A stretch of 9,140 bases of DNA from Bacteroidota bacterium (GTDB lineage: Bacteria > Bacteroidota > Ignavibacteria > Kapaibacteriales > UBA2268): positions 1 through 9,140 of the forward strand of contig JAKIZN010000044.1 of assembly GCA_022708005.1 (NCBI GenBank), given 5' to 3'. The notes under the pieces are model-generated. The model saw only the letters and a list, made by a program, of their open reading frames with translations, was not told the DNA's origin and did no database searches. This document shows, piece after piece, positions 1 to 7,203 of the stretch (position 1 is its first letter; each line of letters starts with the position of its first letter). The position numbers and the translations under genes are program-made.

Positions 1-231
1 GCAGTAGATTTTGACTTTGAAGTTATAAAATATTCGCCTGTTGATTTTTATTGCCGATGCTCGAAAGAATCTTTCCTCGGTAAGCTAATCACTCTCGGCG
101 CCGAGGAAATCAAAAGTATGCGGGACAGCAACCATAATGAAATTGTATGCCAATACTGTAGCGAAAAATATATTATTGAAGATGCAGACTTCGATAGGCT
201 TTTAACTGAAATACAAGCTCAAAAAAATTGA
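1..231 (+). CDS. hslO: Hsp33 redox-regulated chaperone, C-terminal part only
   Basis: This is the last 76 codons of a gene that begins before the window; frame 1 is open from base 1 to the TGA at 229-231. The visible piece contains a CxC pair (local residues C18, C20) and a CxxC pair (C50, C53) separated by 29 residues. This is the zinc-binding redox switch of Hsp33, which in E. coli is C232/C234/C265/C268. The surrounding text also fits the family: VDFYCRCSKE, then LGAEEI, then CQYCSEKYIIEDADF. In the known family, reduced Hsp33 holds zinc; oxidative unfolding releases the metal and turns it into a cytosolic holdase for unfolding proteins. All four cysteines are present, so the switch should work. 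The stop lies only 6 bases before lon, so the two proteostasis genes are probably co-transcribed. The N-terminal chaperone domain is not visible. Confidence 0.9.
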   Translation, partial: AVDFDFEVIKYSPVDFYCRCSKESFLGKLITLGAEEIKSMRDSNHNEIVCQYCSEKYIIEDADFDRLLTEIQAQKN

Positions 232-237
232 TATGGA

Positions 238-2712
238 ATGATTGCTATGGCTAAAAAGAAAAAGCAAATAGATGAAATCACTATAGATTCTAATGATGAC
301 ATAACTTTGCCCAAAAAGTTAGCGATTTTGCCACTTAGGGATATAATTATATTTCCCAATATGATTTATCCTGTTTTGATTGGCAGAGCTACTTCGATGG
401 ATGCCGTCTCGAGCGCAATCGATGGCGAAAAGCTGATTTTCGTCGTAGTCCAAAAAAATCCCGAAGTCGAAGAGCCAACATTTGATGATGTATTTCATTA
501 TGGCGTTGTGGCAAAAATTGTCCAAGTCTTAAGGCTACCCAATAACCTATTTAAAGTGTTGCTCGAAGGCTTATTTCAGGCGAAAATCAAGAGAAAATAT
601 AGCAAAAATACTTTTCTTGAAGCGCAGTTAGAAACTATAGAATTAGACATCGATCCGGACGACAAAGAGCTTAGCGTTTTGGAGCGACATTTGACTGATT
701 CCTTTAAAAAATATGTGAATAAAGGGAAAAACTTGCCTTCGGATATTGTGCTGGCTTTCGAATCTATTCAAGACCCTTTGCATAAATTATATTATGCCGC
801 TGCAAATATCAGGGCGAAGTTGGAAGATAAGCAAAGATTACTTGAAGAAAATGACATCAAGAAAAAATTCTTTTTGCTTAATTCTATTTTGCATTCAGAA
901 TTAGAAATGTTAGAAATTGAGAACGAAATTTCGAGCCGAGTGCATTCGACTATCCAAAAAAATCAAAGGAAATATTATATACAAGAGCAAATAAGAACGC
1001 TGCAACAAGAGCTTGAAGATGACGAAGGAATGCCCCAAGAGCTATTGGAATTAAAAGAAAAAATTGGAAAAGCTAACCTTCCGCCACACGCTTTAGACAA
1101 GGCAAACGAGGAATTGGATAGACTTCGCAAAACGCCAACTGTATCGCCAGAATTTTCTGTGAACCGCACTTATCTTGAGTTGCTGCTTGCACTGCCTTGG
1201 GACGAAAAGACTTGCGACAATTTAGACATTGGACATGTTAAATCCATATTAGATGACGACCATTACGACCTTGAAAAGCCAAAGGAGCGAATACTTGAAT
1301 ATATCGCTGTTCTGAACTTCACTGGCTCGCTTCGCAGGCAAATCCTTTGCTTTGTTGGTCCGCCCGGTGTTGGGAAAACTTCGCTTGCAAAGTCAATTGC
1401 GCGAGCTTTAGGTCGTAAATTTATAAGATTTTCGCTTGGTGGAGTGCGAGACGAAGCCGAAATACGCGGGCATCGCCGAACTTATGTCGGAGCTTTGCCC
1501 GGCAAGATTATTCAATCGATGAAAAAAGCTGGCACCACCAATCCCGTCATACTGCTCGACGAAATAGACAAGATGTCTACTGATTTTCGTGGCGATCCTT
1601 CGTCGGCTCTGTTAGAAGTTTTAGATCCCGAGCAAAATATCAACTTCAACGACCATTATCTTGAAATAGATTATGATTTGTCAAATGTTCTATTTATCAC
1701 TACGGCAAATGTTAAATATGACATTCCATTGCCATTGCTCGATAGAATGGAAATTATAGAGCTGAATAGCTATTTGGAATTTGAAAAACTTCAAATAGCT
1801 AAAAAGCATATATTGCCCAAAGTCATAAATGAATTTGGCATGGAAAAAATCAAGATTAACTTTGAAGATAAAGCTTTGCTTAAGTTAGTGCGGCAATACA
1901 CGCGGGAATCTGGGGTAAGAAATTTAGAGCGGATGATAGCGTCGGTTTTGCGAAAGCTTGCAAAGGAACTTGTTAGCGAGTTTAAGCCCGAGAGCGAAGC
2001 CAATTCGGAGGAAGTCGCTAAAAAGCTAACGGACAATGCGGAATTTATGAAAGCCGTTGGCAAAAAGCGATTTAAGATAAGCGAAGCCACTATTGAAAAA
2101 TACCTTAAATCGCCAATTTTTAGAGAAAAAAGCGATAAACTCAGTAAAAAGATTGGAGTTGCCACTGGGCTTGCTTGGACAAGCGTGGGAGGCGATATTA
2201 TGCCTATTGAAGTTGTGCTAATGCCATCGGCTGCTGAAAAGCTAACGCTTACAGGTAAATTGGGCGATGTTATGAAAGAATCTGCTGTGGCAGCTCTTTC
2301 ATTTATTCGCTCTAATTATAAAAAATTGGGACTTAGCGAAGGCTTTAATCGAAAAAAAGAAGTGCATATTCATGTGCCAGAGGGCGCTATTCCAAAAGAT
2401 GGACCATCGGCAGGCATAACGATAGCTGTGGCAATAATTTCAGCCGTGTCAGAAAAAGCCGTCCCGGGAAATATCGCTATGACTGGCGAAATCACGCTGC
2501 GTGGCAATATTTTGCCTATCGGAGGCTTGAAAGAAAAGCTATTGGCTGCGAAAAGAATCGGCATCAATAAAGTTATTATCCCAGCCGATAATCAACGCGA
2601 AATCGATGATTTTGCCGATGATATTCGTGATGGCTTGGAAATTATTCCAGTTAAAACTCTGATTGAAGCTATTCCACATATTTTTGCCACAAACGGCAAA
2701 ATTAATGCGTAG
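238..2712 (+). CDS. lon: ATP-dependent serine protease Lon (LonA type)
   Basis: Lon is a cytosolic hexameric AAA+ protease that unfolds and degrades damaged and regulatory proteins. The 824 residues give the full LonA architecture. The N-terminal substrate-recognition domain covers about 25-230, starting with LAILPLRDIIIFPNM. A charged helical, probably coiled-coil linker covers about 195-275. The AAA+ module has Walker A GPPGVGKT (374-381), Walker B ILLDEID (438-444), a sensor-1 Asn in TTAN (N491), a likely arginine finger in LLDRMEII (R503) and sensor-2 Arg in SGVRNLER (R561). The protease domain has catalytic Ser724 in PKDGPSAG and Lys767 in GGLKEK; their 43-residue spacing equals that of E. 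coli S679/K722. All catalytic residues are intact. It is somewhat longer than E. coli Lon (784), as is usual in Bacteroidota. The start is uncertain: ATG at 238, or ATG at 247 (MAKKKK), which has a weak TGGA upstream. It follows hslO by 6 bases and no promoter is visible between them. Confidence 0.97.
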   Translation: MIAMAKKKKQIDEITIDSNDDITLPKKLAILPLRDIIIFPNMIYPVLIGRATSMDAVSSAIDGEKLIFVVVQKNPEVEEPTFDDVFHYGVVAKIVQVLRLPNNLFKVLLEGLFQAKIKRKYSKNTFLEAQLETIELDIDPDDKELSVLERHLTDSFKKYVNKGKNLPSDIVLAFESIQDPLHKLYYAAANIRAKLEDKQRLLEENDIKKKFFLLNSILHSELEMLEIENEISSRVHSTIQKNQRKYYIQEQIRTLQQELEDDEGMPQELLELKEKIGKANLPPHALDKANEELDRLRKTPTVSPEFSVNRTYLELLLALPWDEKTCDNLDIGHVKSILDDDHYDLEKPKERILEYIAVLNFTGSLRRQILCFVGPPGVGKTSLAKSIARALGRKFIRFSLGGVRDEAEIRGHRRTYVGALPGKIIQSMKKAGTTNPVILLDEIDKMSTDFRGDPSSALLEVLDPEQNINFNDHYLEIDYDLSNVLFITTANVKYDIPLPLLDRMEIIELNSYLEFEKLQIAKKHILPKVINEFGMEKIKINFEDKALLKLVRQYTRESGVRNLERMIASVLRKLAKELVSEFKPESEANSEEVAKKLTDNAEFMKAVGKKRFKISEATIEKYLKSPIFREKSDKLSKKIGVATGLAWTSVGGDIMPIEVVLMPSAAEKLTLTGKLGDVMKESAVAALSFIRSNYKKLGLSEGFNRKKEVHIHVPEGAIPKDGPSAGITIAVAIISAVSEKAVPGNIAMTGEITLRGNILPIGGLKEKLLAAKRIGINKVIIPADNQREIDDFADDIRDGLEIIPVKTLIEAIPHIFATNGKINA

Positions 2713-2739
2713 GCTTGGCGCCATGGCATCTATAAAATA

Positions 2740-2776
2740 TTGACATAACTTGAATTGCCTAACAAAGCATTACAAT
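2740..2776 (+). promoter_or_regulatory. weak promoter candidate for the STAS-xseB operon
   Basis: The 110-base lon-STAS gap contains a perfect TTGACA (2740-2745), a second TTGAAT (2750-2755) and a TACAAT (2771-2776). TTGAAT to TACAAT leaves 15 bases, shorter than ideal; TTGACA to TACAAT leaves 25, too long. A promoter is expected here because the downstream genes form a tight operon, but no pair of boxes has good spacing. Read-through from lon is also possible, since I see no convincing terminator. Confidence 0.22.
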
Positions 2777-2822
2777 GTTTTAATGTTTTCGACGTTTATA
2801 TGAGTAAAATTGAGGCTATATT

Positions 2823-3170
2823 ATGTCTGCAATATCGTCGCACCAAAAGGGTTTCGTTGTAATATCTTTCGGCAGCAACAGATTTACTAGCATAGAAGTA
2901 AATGACTTTAAGGAACTATTTTATTTGCATATAGATGATGAGCAACGCAACTTTATCGTGGATTTTAGTGGGGTTGAATATATGGACAGCACTGCACTTG
3001 GGACGCTGATAAGTTGCTATAAATTATTAAACGGTAGCGGGACGCTAGCGATTACGTCGCTTAGCAATCCAGTATATGAACTTTTTGATTTGACGCGAAT
3101 GAATAGCATATTTAAAATTTTTGAAAATGTAGAAACGGCTATAAACTATTTTAAGTCGGAGAAAATATGA
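2823..3170 (+). CDS. STAS-domain protein, anti-sigma factor antagonist family (SpoIIAA-like)
   Basis: A 115-residue single STAS domain. The core signature is FIVDFSGVEYMDSTALGTLI (residues 44-63), matching the strand-loop-helix of SpoIIAA/RsbV proteins. Ser56 in DSTALG is at the position phosphorylated by the partner kinase anti-sigma factor. The C-terminal part (ELFDLTRMNSIFKIFENVETA) also matches family antagonists. In known systems the unphosphorylated form binds an HATPase kinase and frees a sigma factor or another output, and a PP2C phosphatase resets it. No kinase, phosphatase or sigma factor is encoded nearby, so the partner must lie elsewhere and the output is unknown. The ATG at 2823 is supported by GAGG at 2812-2815, 7 bases upstream. 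The stop overlaps the next start as ATGA (3167-3170), so translation is probably coupled to the lipoprotein. Confidence 0.88.
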   Translation: MSAISSHQKGFVVISFGSNRFTSIEVNDFKELFYLHIDDEQRNFIVDFSGVEYMDSTALGTLISCYKLLNGSGTLAITSLSNPVYELFDLTRMNSIFKIFENVETAINYFKSEKI

Positions 3171-4009
3171 AAAGAGTAGCGGTATTACTAGTTTTTTTAT
3201 CTTTTTTTGCAATCTCTTGCAACAAGGCAAAAGTTGAGAACAAAGAAGTGGCAAGCAGCGAACCAATCGACAAAAATATATATCCAAAAGATGGGAAAAT
3301 AGAGTTTGCGGGGATAGTTTGGAAAGTAGCTGATAATACCGAACCGCAATCAATGGAAGATTTAATATACGTATCGAGCAACAAAAATGTATTTGTCGAT
3401 AGTTTAGGCAATTTGCATTTAGTAGTAAAGTCGCTCGAGGGAAGCTGGCTCGGGGCAGAAATTGAATCTGAACAAGATTTTCCGTTTGGCGATTTCGATT
3501 TCACTATAGAAACAAATTTAGATGCCATTGATAGCAATTGCATAGCTGTGCTTTCGGCGAGAAGACCAGCAAATAGAAAAACAACTGGTATGACCGAATG
3601 TGGCATTAGAATATACGGCAAGCCTTTATATGAACCCGATGGAAATATAGAATATTACTTATATTCCACAGACCGAAAATTTGCACTCGTCGAATATCCA
3701 AAAATAACAGAACCTTTTGAAAAATCTAATACTTTGCATAGCTTGAAAATTTATCAAGATTTTTTTGAATATTCTACTGCCCAATCGGCTGACGGCAAAG
3801 TATTGAGAAAAATAAAAATTGACAAAAAAACAAAAATAGCTGGCGACGACGAGGACAAAATCGTTTTTGCGAAGCCGGGCTCTCCGATGAAAGTTGCATT
3901 AGGATTTTACTTGTATGATTTAGAAGCTAATGCTAAAAATTCGGAAACCGAAATTGTTATATCTAACTTTAAGCATAACCTTACTAGTAACACTATCGCA
4001 GGCAAGTGA
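3167..4009 (+). CDS. lipoprotein with GH16/ConA-like fold, probably non-catalytic
   Basis: The 280-residue product starts with a lipoprotein signal: MKR, a hydrophobic run, then a FAISC lipobox with Cys18 as the lipidation site. An acidic/polar linker follows (about 19-40). Residues about 44-272 resemble the concanavalin A-like domain of family 16 glycoside hydrolases found as hypothetical proteins in Bacteroidota. Recognisable blocks are FAGIVWKVAD, NVFVDSLGNLHLVVK (74-88), SWLGAEIESEQDFPFGDFDFTI (93-114, normally the sheet leading to the active site), HSLKIYQDFFEY and the closing strand VISNF. Where active GH16 enzymes carry ExDxxE, this protein reads TECGIRIYG (143-151), so at most the first Glu (E144) is kept. 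I infer a carbohydrate-binding or structural role in the outer membrane or periplasm. An SD-like GGAG (3158-3161) sits 5 bases before the ATG. The gene overlaps the STAS gene by 4 bases and xseA by 1. The fold call rests on remembered family patterns, not an alignment. Confidence 0.72.
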   Translation: MKRVAVLLVFLSFFAISCNKAKVENKEVASSEPIDKNIYPKDGKIEFAGIVWKVADNTEPQSMEDLIYVSSNKNVFVDSLGNLHLVVKSLEGSWLGAEIESEQDFPFGDFDFTIETNLDAIDSNCIAVLSARRPANRKTTGMTECGIRIYGKPLYEPDGNIEYYLYSTDRKFALVEYPKITEPFEKSNTLHSLKIYQDFFEYSTAQSADGKVLRKIKIDKKTKIAGDDEDKIVFAKPGSPMKVALGFYLYDLEANAKNSETEIVISNFKHNLTSNTIAGK

Positions 4010-5214
4010 TGCAAAAGCCAATAAGCGTTTCAAGGCTAACCCAAGTAATCAAGAACACGCTTGAGCTATCTTTTAGCGATATATCAGTCGAGGGCGAAAT
4101 CTCTAATTATAAAGAGCATAGCTCTGGGCATAGATATTTCACATTGAAAGATGCTAACGCACAGATTTCTTGCACAATGTGGAAAGGTAGGTATTTGAAT
4201 TTTCTGCCCAAAGATGGAATGAAGGCAGTTGTGTCTGGCAGCCTTACTGTGTATCCTCCAAGGGGCAATTATCAAATAGATGTTAGCTCAATGTTGCCTG
4301 CGGGGCAGGGCGATTTATATCTCGCTTACGAAGCGCTGAAGGCAAAGCTTTCCGAAAGTGGATATTTTGATGAAAGTCGCAAAAAAGCATTGCCAGCTAT
4401 ACCACTTTCGATAGGCATTTCAACTTCCCCGACAGGTGCAGCAGTGCAAGATATGCTTACAACGATTGAGCGACGGTTTCCGAAATGCACAGTATACTTT
4501 CGCCCAACCCTTGTGCAGGGCGAAGGCAGTGCGGAAGATATAGTGCGGGCTATCGAGGCACTTGAGCAGACAGATGCGGAGGTTATCATTATTGGTCGCG
4601 GCGGTGGTTCTATCGAAGATTTGTGGTCGTATAACACTGAAATAGTTGCAAATGCTATATATAACGCTACCAAACCAATAATTTCAGCCGTCGGGCATGA
4701 AACAGACTTCACGATAGCAGATTTTGTTGCTGATAGGCGAGCAGCCACTCCCACTGCTGCCGCCGAACTTGTAACTCCATATCTCCTTGAAGATATAGAA
4801 AAAGACTTGCTCCAGCAAGCAATTTTTTTACATAAAATGCTAAAAAATCATATAATTAGCAAGAAAAATGAGATCGGAACTTCATTCGGTAAGCATATTA
4901 GTAAAATAGTAAGGGACAAAATACGACAGCAGATGCAGCTGCTCGATACAACAGATATTGCAGGCAAAAAGATATTAGCGGCGAAAATACAAGCGAGCAA
5001 AGATAAGTTAGATTATTTTCAAAAATTGCTATCATCTCTGCACCCGCTATCTCCGCTGTCGCGAGGTTTTGCCGTGCTTCGCTCCAATGGAGAAATTATT
5101 AAAACTGATAGTCCGATTTCTAATTACACAAAACTCGAAATATTGAGAAAGATTGATACGGCAGTTGTAAAAGTTGAAAAAATTTATCCTCCAGATTTAT
5201 TTATGGTGAGCTAA
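4009..5214 (+). CDS. xseA: exodeoxyribonuclease VII large subunit
   Basis: XseA is the catalytic subunit of exonuclease VII, which degrades single-stranded DNA from both ends to oligonucleotides in mismatch repair and damage processing. The 401 residues open with an OB-fold DNA-binding domain (about 1-97: SVSRLTQVIKNTLE, VEGEISNYKEHSSGHRYFTLKD). The nuclease domain follows (about 125-260), with SPTGAAVQDM, GRGGGSIEDLWSYN and SAVGHETDFTIADFVADRRA. Candidate active-site residues D148, R197, H230 and D233 have nearly the spacing of E. coli D155, R205, H238 and D241. A long helical region (about 260-345) probably contacts XseB copies, and the usual C-terminal motif PLSRGFAVL follows. I chose ATG 4009 over the in-frame GTG at 4006. 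It forms TGATG with the lipoprotein stop (1-base overlap) and has AGG at 4000-4002 as an SD-like site. Length is at the short end of the family (about 400-460). Confidence 0.96.
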   Translation: MQKPISVSRLTQVIKNTLELSFSDISVEGEISNYKEHSSGHRYFTLKDANAQISCTMWKGRYLNFLPKDGMKAVVSGSLTVYPPRGNYQIDVSSMLPAGQGDLYLAYEALKAKLSESGYFDESRKKALPAIPLSIGISTSPTGAAVQDMLTTIERRFPKCTVYFRPTLVQGEGSAEDIVRAIEALEQTDAEVIIIGRGGGSIEDLWSYNTEIVANAIYNATKPIISAVGHETDFTIADFVADRRAATPTAAAELVTPYLLEDIEKDLLQQAIFLHKMLKNHIISKKNEIGTSFGKHISKIVRDKIRQQMQLLDTTDIAGKKILAAKIQASKDKLDYFQKLLSSLHPLSPLSRGFAVLRSNGEIIKTDSPISNYTKLEILRKIDTAVVKVEKIYPPDLFMVS

Positions 5215-5429
5215 TGGACACAAATATTAATTTTGAAGAAAAAATTATACGCATTCAAGAAATAGCTGAGCTTTTGGAAGAGTCGGCTCTACCGCTAAAC
5301 GAGCTAATAGAGCTATATGAAGAGGGTATGAAGCTATCAATCGAATGCCGCAATTATCTCGAGAAAGCAGAGATGAAAGTCGAGACGATAACGGCTGAAT
5401 ATTTCCCTGCCAAAGATGCGGGCGTTTAA
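5214..5429 (+). CDS. xseB: exodeoxyribonuclease VII small subunit
   Basis: A 71-residue, acidic, all-helical protein matching the XseB family: FEEKIIRIQEIAELLEESALP, then LNELIELYEEGMKLSIECRNYLEKAEMKVE. The LYEEGMKL block is the family hallmark. Several copies of XseB bind the helical region of one XseA and are needed for an active, non-toxic exonuclease VII holoenzyme. The start overlaps the xseA stop by one base (TAATG, 5212-5216) and GGTGAG (5205-5210) lies just upstream, so the two subunits are translationally coupled. It appears to be the last gene of the operon that begins with the STAS gene. No oddities are seen; the length is normal. Confidence 0.95.
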   Translation: MDTNINFEEKIIRIQEIAELLEESALPLNELIELYEEGMKLSIECRNYLEKAEMKVETITAEYFPAKDAGV

Positions 5430-5448
5430 ATAGATTAATTATATATAG

Positions 5449-5477
5449 AAATATTAGTGGTTGCAAATATTTTTTTT
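5449..5477 (+). terminator. weak intrinsic terminator candidate after xseB
   Basis: The arms AAATATT (5449-5455) and AATATTT (5466-5472) can form a 7-bp stem around a 10-base loop, and T residues run on to 5477. The stem has only A-T pairs, so it would be a poor terminator. It also overlaps the -35 box proposed for rho. I list it as the only hairpin-plus-T-tract between xseB and rho. Confidence 0.28.
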
Positions 5478-5504
5478 GAACAAATAATTATTTTTTCCTA
5501 TATT
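5476..5504 (+). promoter_or_regulatory. rho: promoter candidate for rho
   Basis: TTGAAC (5476-5481) and TATATT (5499-5504) are separated by exactly 17 bases, matching sigma70-type boxes at 4/6 and 5/6. The same site also reads as the Bacteroidota pattern TTTG (5475-5478), 20 bases, then TAnnTT (5499-5504). Transcription would begin near 5511 and give rho a leader of about 100 bases. That leader is AT-rich and could hold autoregulatory Rho sites, as is known for rho in E. coli, but no specific motif is visible. Confidence 0.5.
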
Positions 5505-5610
5505 GCATAAATAATTCTTCGGGATTTTTATAATATTCAGTCAACTCATTGAAATTTATTCACAACAACAATCAATGAACATATTTTTTCATTATAAAAT
5601 ATAGGTCGAA

Positions 5611-6933
5611 ATGGCTACAAACAATTCTGCAGCAAACGGTCCCACCTCTGAATCTACCCAAGTCATTGACGTTATAGAGCTAAAGTCAAAGCGTATAGCC
5701 GAATTGACTTCTATCGCGAAAGGGCTTGGAATCACAAATTTCAGCGATTTGCGGAAGCAAGAGCTTATAGTAAAAATCGTCGAAGCGCAAGCAACCGTTG
5801 GAGTAAAAGATACGCAAATTGAAGGGACAATCACAAACGAAGGTGTCTTGGAAGTTTTGCCTGATAGCTACGGTTTTCTGCGCTCTGCTGACTACAACTA
5901 CTTGCCTTCGCCTGACGACATCTATGTCTCACCTTCCCAAATCAAAAAATTCTACTTACGCACAGGCGATACAATTCGCGGGCAAGTGCGTCCACCAAAA
6001 GAAGGCGAAAGATTTTTTGCCCTGTTAAAAGTGGAAACAGTGAATTATCTCTCCCCAGACAACGTTCGTGAAAGAACAATTTTCGATAATCTTACTCCGC
6101 TATATGCCAATAGCAGATTGAGGCTTGAGAGAGCGCCCAGCGAACATTCTATGCGCATAGTCGATTTGCTTGCACCAATCGGCAAAGGGCAGCGCGGGCT
6201 TATTGTTTCGCCTCCAAAATCTGGCAAAACTATCCTCTTGCAACAAATCGCAAATAGCATAACGACCAACCATCCCGAAGTGAAGCTGATCGTTCTGCTA
6301 ATCGACGAACGCCCAGAGGAAGTTACTGATATGGAACGCTCTGTGAAAGCCGAAGTAGTTGCCTCTACTTTTGATGAGCCGCCAGATCGCCACGTGCAAG
6401 TTGCGGACATGGTATTAGAGAAAGCCAAGCGATTAGTCGAAGCTAAGCAAGATGTAGTCGTATTGCTCGATTCCATTACACGGTTAGCTCGCGCGCATAA
6501 TACAGTTGTGCCTCATTCTGGCAAAATACTCTCTGGTGGCGTTGATGCAAATGCTTTGCATAAGCCCAAACGATTTTTTGGTGCTGCAAGAAACGTCGAA
6601 GAGGGCGGCTCGCTAACTATCATTGCAACTTCGCTTGTCGAGACTGGCAGCCGAATGGATGAAGTTATATTTGAGGAATTTAAAGGCACGGGCAATATGG
6701 AATTGGTGATCGATAGACGCCTTGCCGAAAGGAGAATATATCCCGCTATAGACGTTAATCGCTCTGGCACACGCCGCGAGGAATTGCTATTAGATGCCGA
6801 TGAACTTAATAGAATTTGGATACTTCGCAAAGTATTAAGCGAACTTCAACCTGTCGAAGCAATGGAATTTTTAATCGATAGGCTCAAAGTTCGTAAAACA
6901 AATCGCGACTTCCTTAATTCAATGAATAGCTAG
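5611..6933 (+). CDS. rho: transcription termination factor Rho
   Basis: Rho is a ring-shaped hexameric RNA-dependent ATPase/helicase that releases nascent RNA from RNA polymerase. The 440-residue protein has a short polar N-terminus (1-20). A Rho N-terminal helical domain follows (about 21-62: [18 protein letters not shown], ending in an R/K-rich EL-x-IVKI helix). The cold-shock-like RNA-binding domain (about 70-145) includes DSYGFLRS (85-92). The RecA-like motor has P-loop PPKSGKT (201-207), catalytic Glu in [11 protein letters not shown] (231-241), Walker [11 protein letters not shown] (282-291), a Q-loop region [14 protein letters not shown] (303-316) and an R-loop region [13 protein letters not shown] (358-370). 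All key motifs are intact and there is no large insertion, unlike Rho in some Bacteroidota and actinobacteria. ATG 5611 is preceded by AGG at 5603-5605. The gene appears monocistronic, with its own promoter candidate and a repeat-rich region downstream. Confidence 0.97.
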   Translation: MATNNSAANGPTSESTQVIDVIELKSKRIAELTSIAKGLGITNFSDLRKQELIVKIVEAQATVGVKDTQIEGTITNEGVLEVLPDSYGFLRSADYNYLPSPDDIYVSPSQIKKFYLRTGDTIRGQVRPPKEGERFFALLKVETVNYLSPDNVRERTIFDNLTPLYANSRLRLERAPSEHSMRIVDLLAPIGKGQRGLIVSPPKSGKTILLQQIANSITTNHPEVKLIVLLIDERPEEVTDMERSVKAEVVASTFDEPPDRHVQVADMVLEKAKRLVEAKQDVVVLLDSITRLARAHNTVVPHSGKILSGGVDANALHKPKRFFGAARNVEEGGSLTIIATSLVETGSRMDEVIFEEFKGTGNMELVIDRRLAERRIYPAIDVNRSGTRREELLLDADELNRIWILRKVLSELQPVEAMEFLIDRLKVRKTNRDFLNSMNS

Positions 6934-6945
6934 TATTATTTTTCT

Positions 6946-7040
6946 GCTGCCTCATAAGGTAACAGATGAGAGCGGTCGCTGTTCTTTAGATGGGGCTGTC
7001 TCATAAGGTAACAATCGCGAGCGTCGCTGTTCTCCAGATG
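6946..7040 (+). repeat. tandem direct repeat, about 47 bp x 2
   Basis: Two adjacent units, 6946-6992 (47 bp) and 6995-7040 (46 bp), share most of their bases. Both start GCTGYCTCATAAGGTAACA, diverge briefly (one-base length difference), then resume with TCGCTGTTCT, two variable bases and AGATG. The second unit contains the left terminal repeat of the palindromic element that follows and runs into its first hairpin. The first unit is a copy of the same left end lying outside the element. It breaks off at AGATG, precisely where the second unit continues into the hairpin stem. This looks like a duplicated element end or an insertion into an older copy. Confidence 0.85.
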
Positions 7041-7067
7041 TCCTACATCTTCGAGGTGTAGGACATC
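7037..7067. repeat. strong 31-base hairpin downstream of rho
   Basis: GATGTCCTACATCT (7037-7050), a TCG loop (7051-7053) and AGGTGTAGGACATC (7054-7067) form a 14-bp stem. Thirteen pairs are Watson-Crick and one is T-G. It lies about 100 bases after the rho stop. No T-tract follows on either strand, so it is not a classic intrinsic terminator, though it could stabilise a 3' end or act with Rho. It falls inside the left arm of the palindromic element and has no partner in the right arm. Confidence 0.85.
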
Positions 7068-7085
7068 TTAAAGCCAAATTGTAAT

Positions 7086-7203
7086 GAACCCGAAGGGTTC
7101 AAATGTTTGTAGTAAAGATTAATCAGCGATTTATACGACCCCGTAGAGGTCGAATTATGTTATACAATCTTATTTTCTACAAACATCAAATCCCTTCGGG
7201 ATT
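7086..7203. repeat. inner 118-bp palindrome with three hairpins
   Basis: The arms mirror each other about a centre near 7144.5. From outside inwards, hairpin GAACCC-GAA-GGGTTC (7086-7100) mirrors AATCCC-TTC-GGGATT (7189-7203). ATGTTTGTAG (7103-7112) is the perfect reverse complement of CTACAAACAT (7177-7186). AAGATT (7115-7120) pairs with AATCTT (7166-7171). The centre is a third hairpin, CGACC (7136-7140) with GGTCG (7148-7152). From memory, CTACAAACAT beside a CCC-loop-GGG hairpin recurs in intergenic repeats of Bacteroidota-related genomes; I cannot verify that here. Cruciform formation in DNA and a multi-branched RNA fold are both possible. Confidence 0.8.

Noticed and set aside
2716..2727. 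Overlapping palindromes TGGCGCCA and GCCATGGC just after the lon stop
   Set aside because: Too short to form a stable hairpin and no T-tract follows; most likely chance.
2740..2745. Perfect TTGACA as a strong -35 box
   Set aside because: No -10 box at 16-18 bases (the bases there read CAAAGC); kept only as part of a weak promoter call.
3151..3621. 156-codon open frame on the minus strand
   Set aside because: Lies antisense to the lipoprotein gene, composition is low-complexity Ser-rich with no recognisable domain; a shadow of the real gene.
6045..6476. 143-codon open frame on the minus strand within rho
   Set aside because: Ser/Thr-rich reverse shadow of the highly conserved Rho motor domain with no family resemblance.
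6946..7203. Possible CRISPR array
   Set aside because: Only two direct units, adjacent with no spacer of proper length; the remaining repeats are inverted hairpins and no cas gene is nearby.
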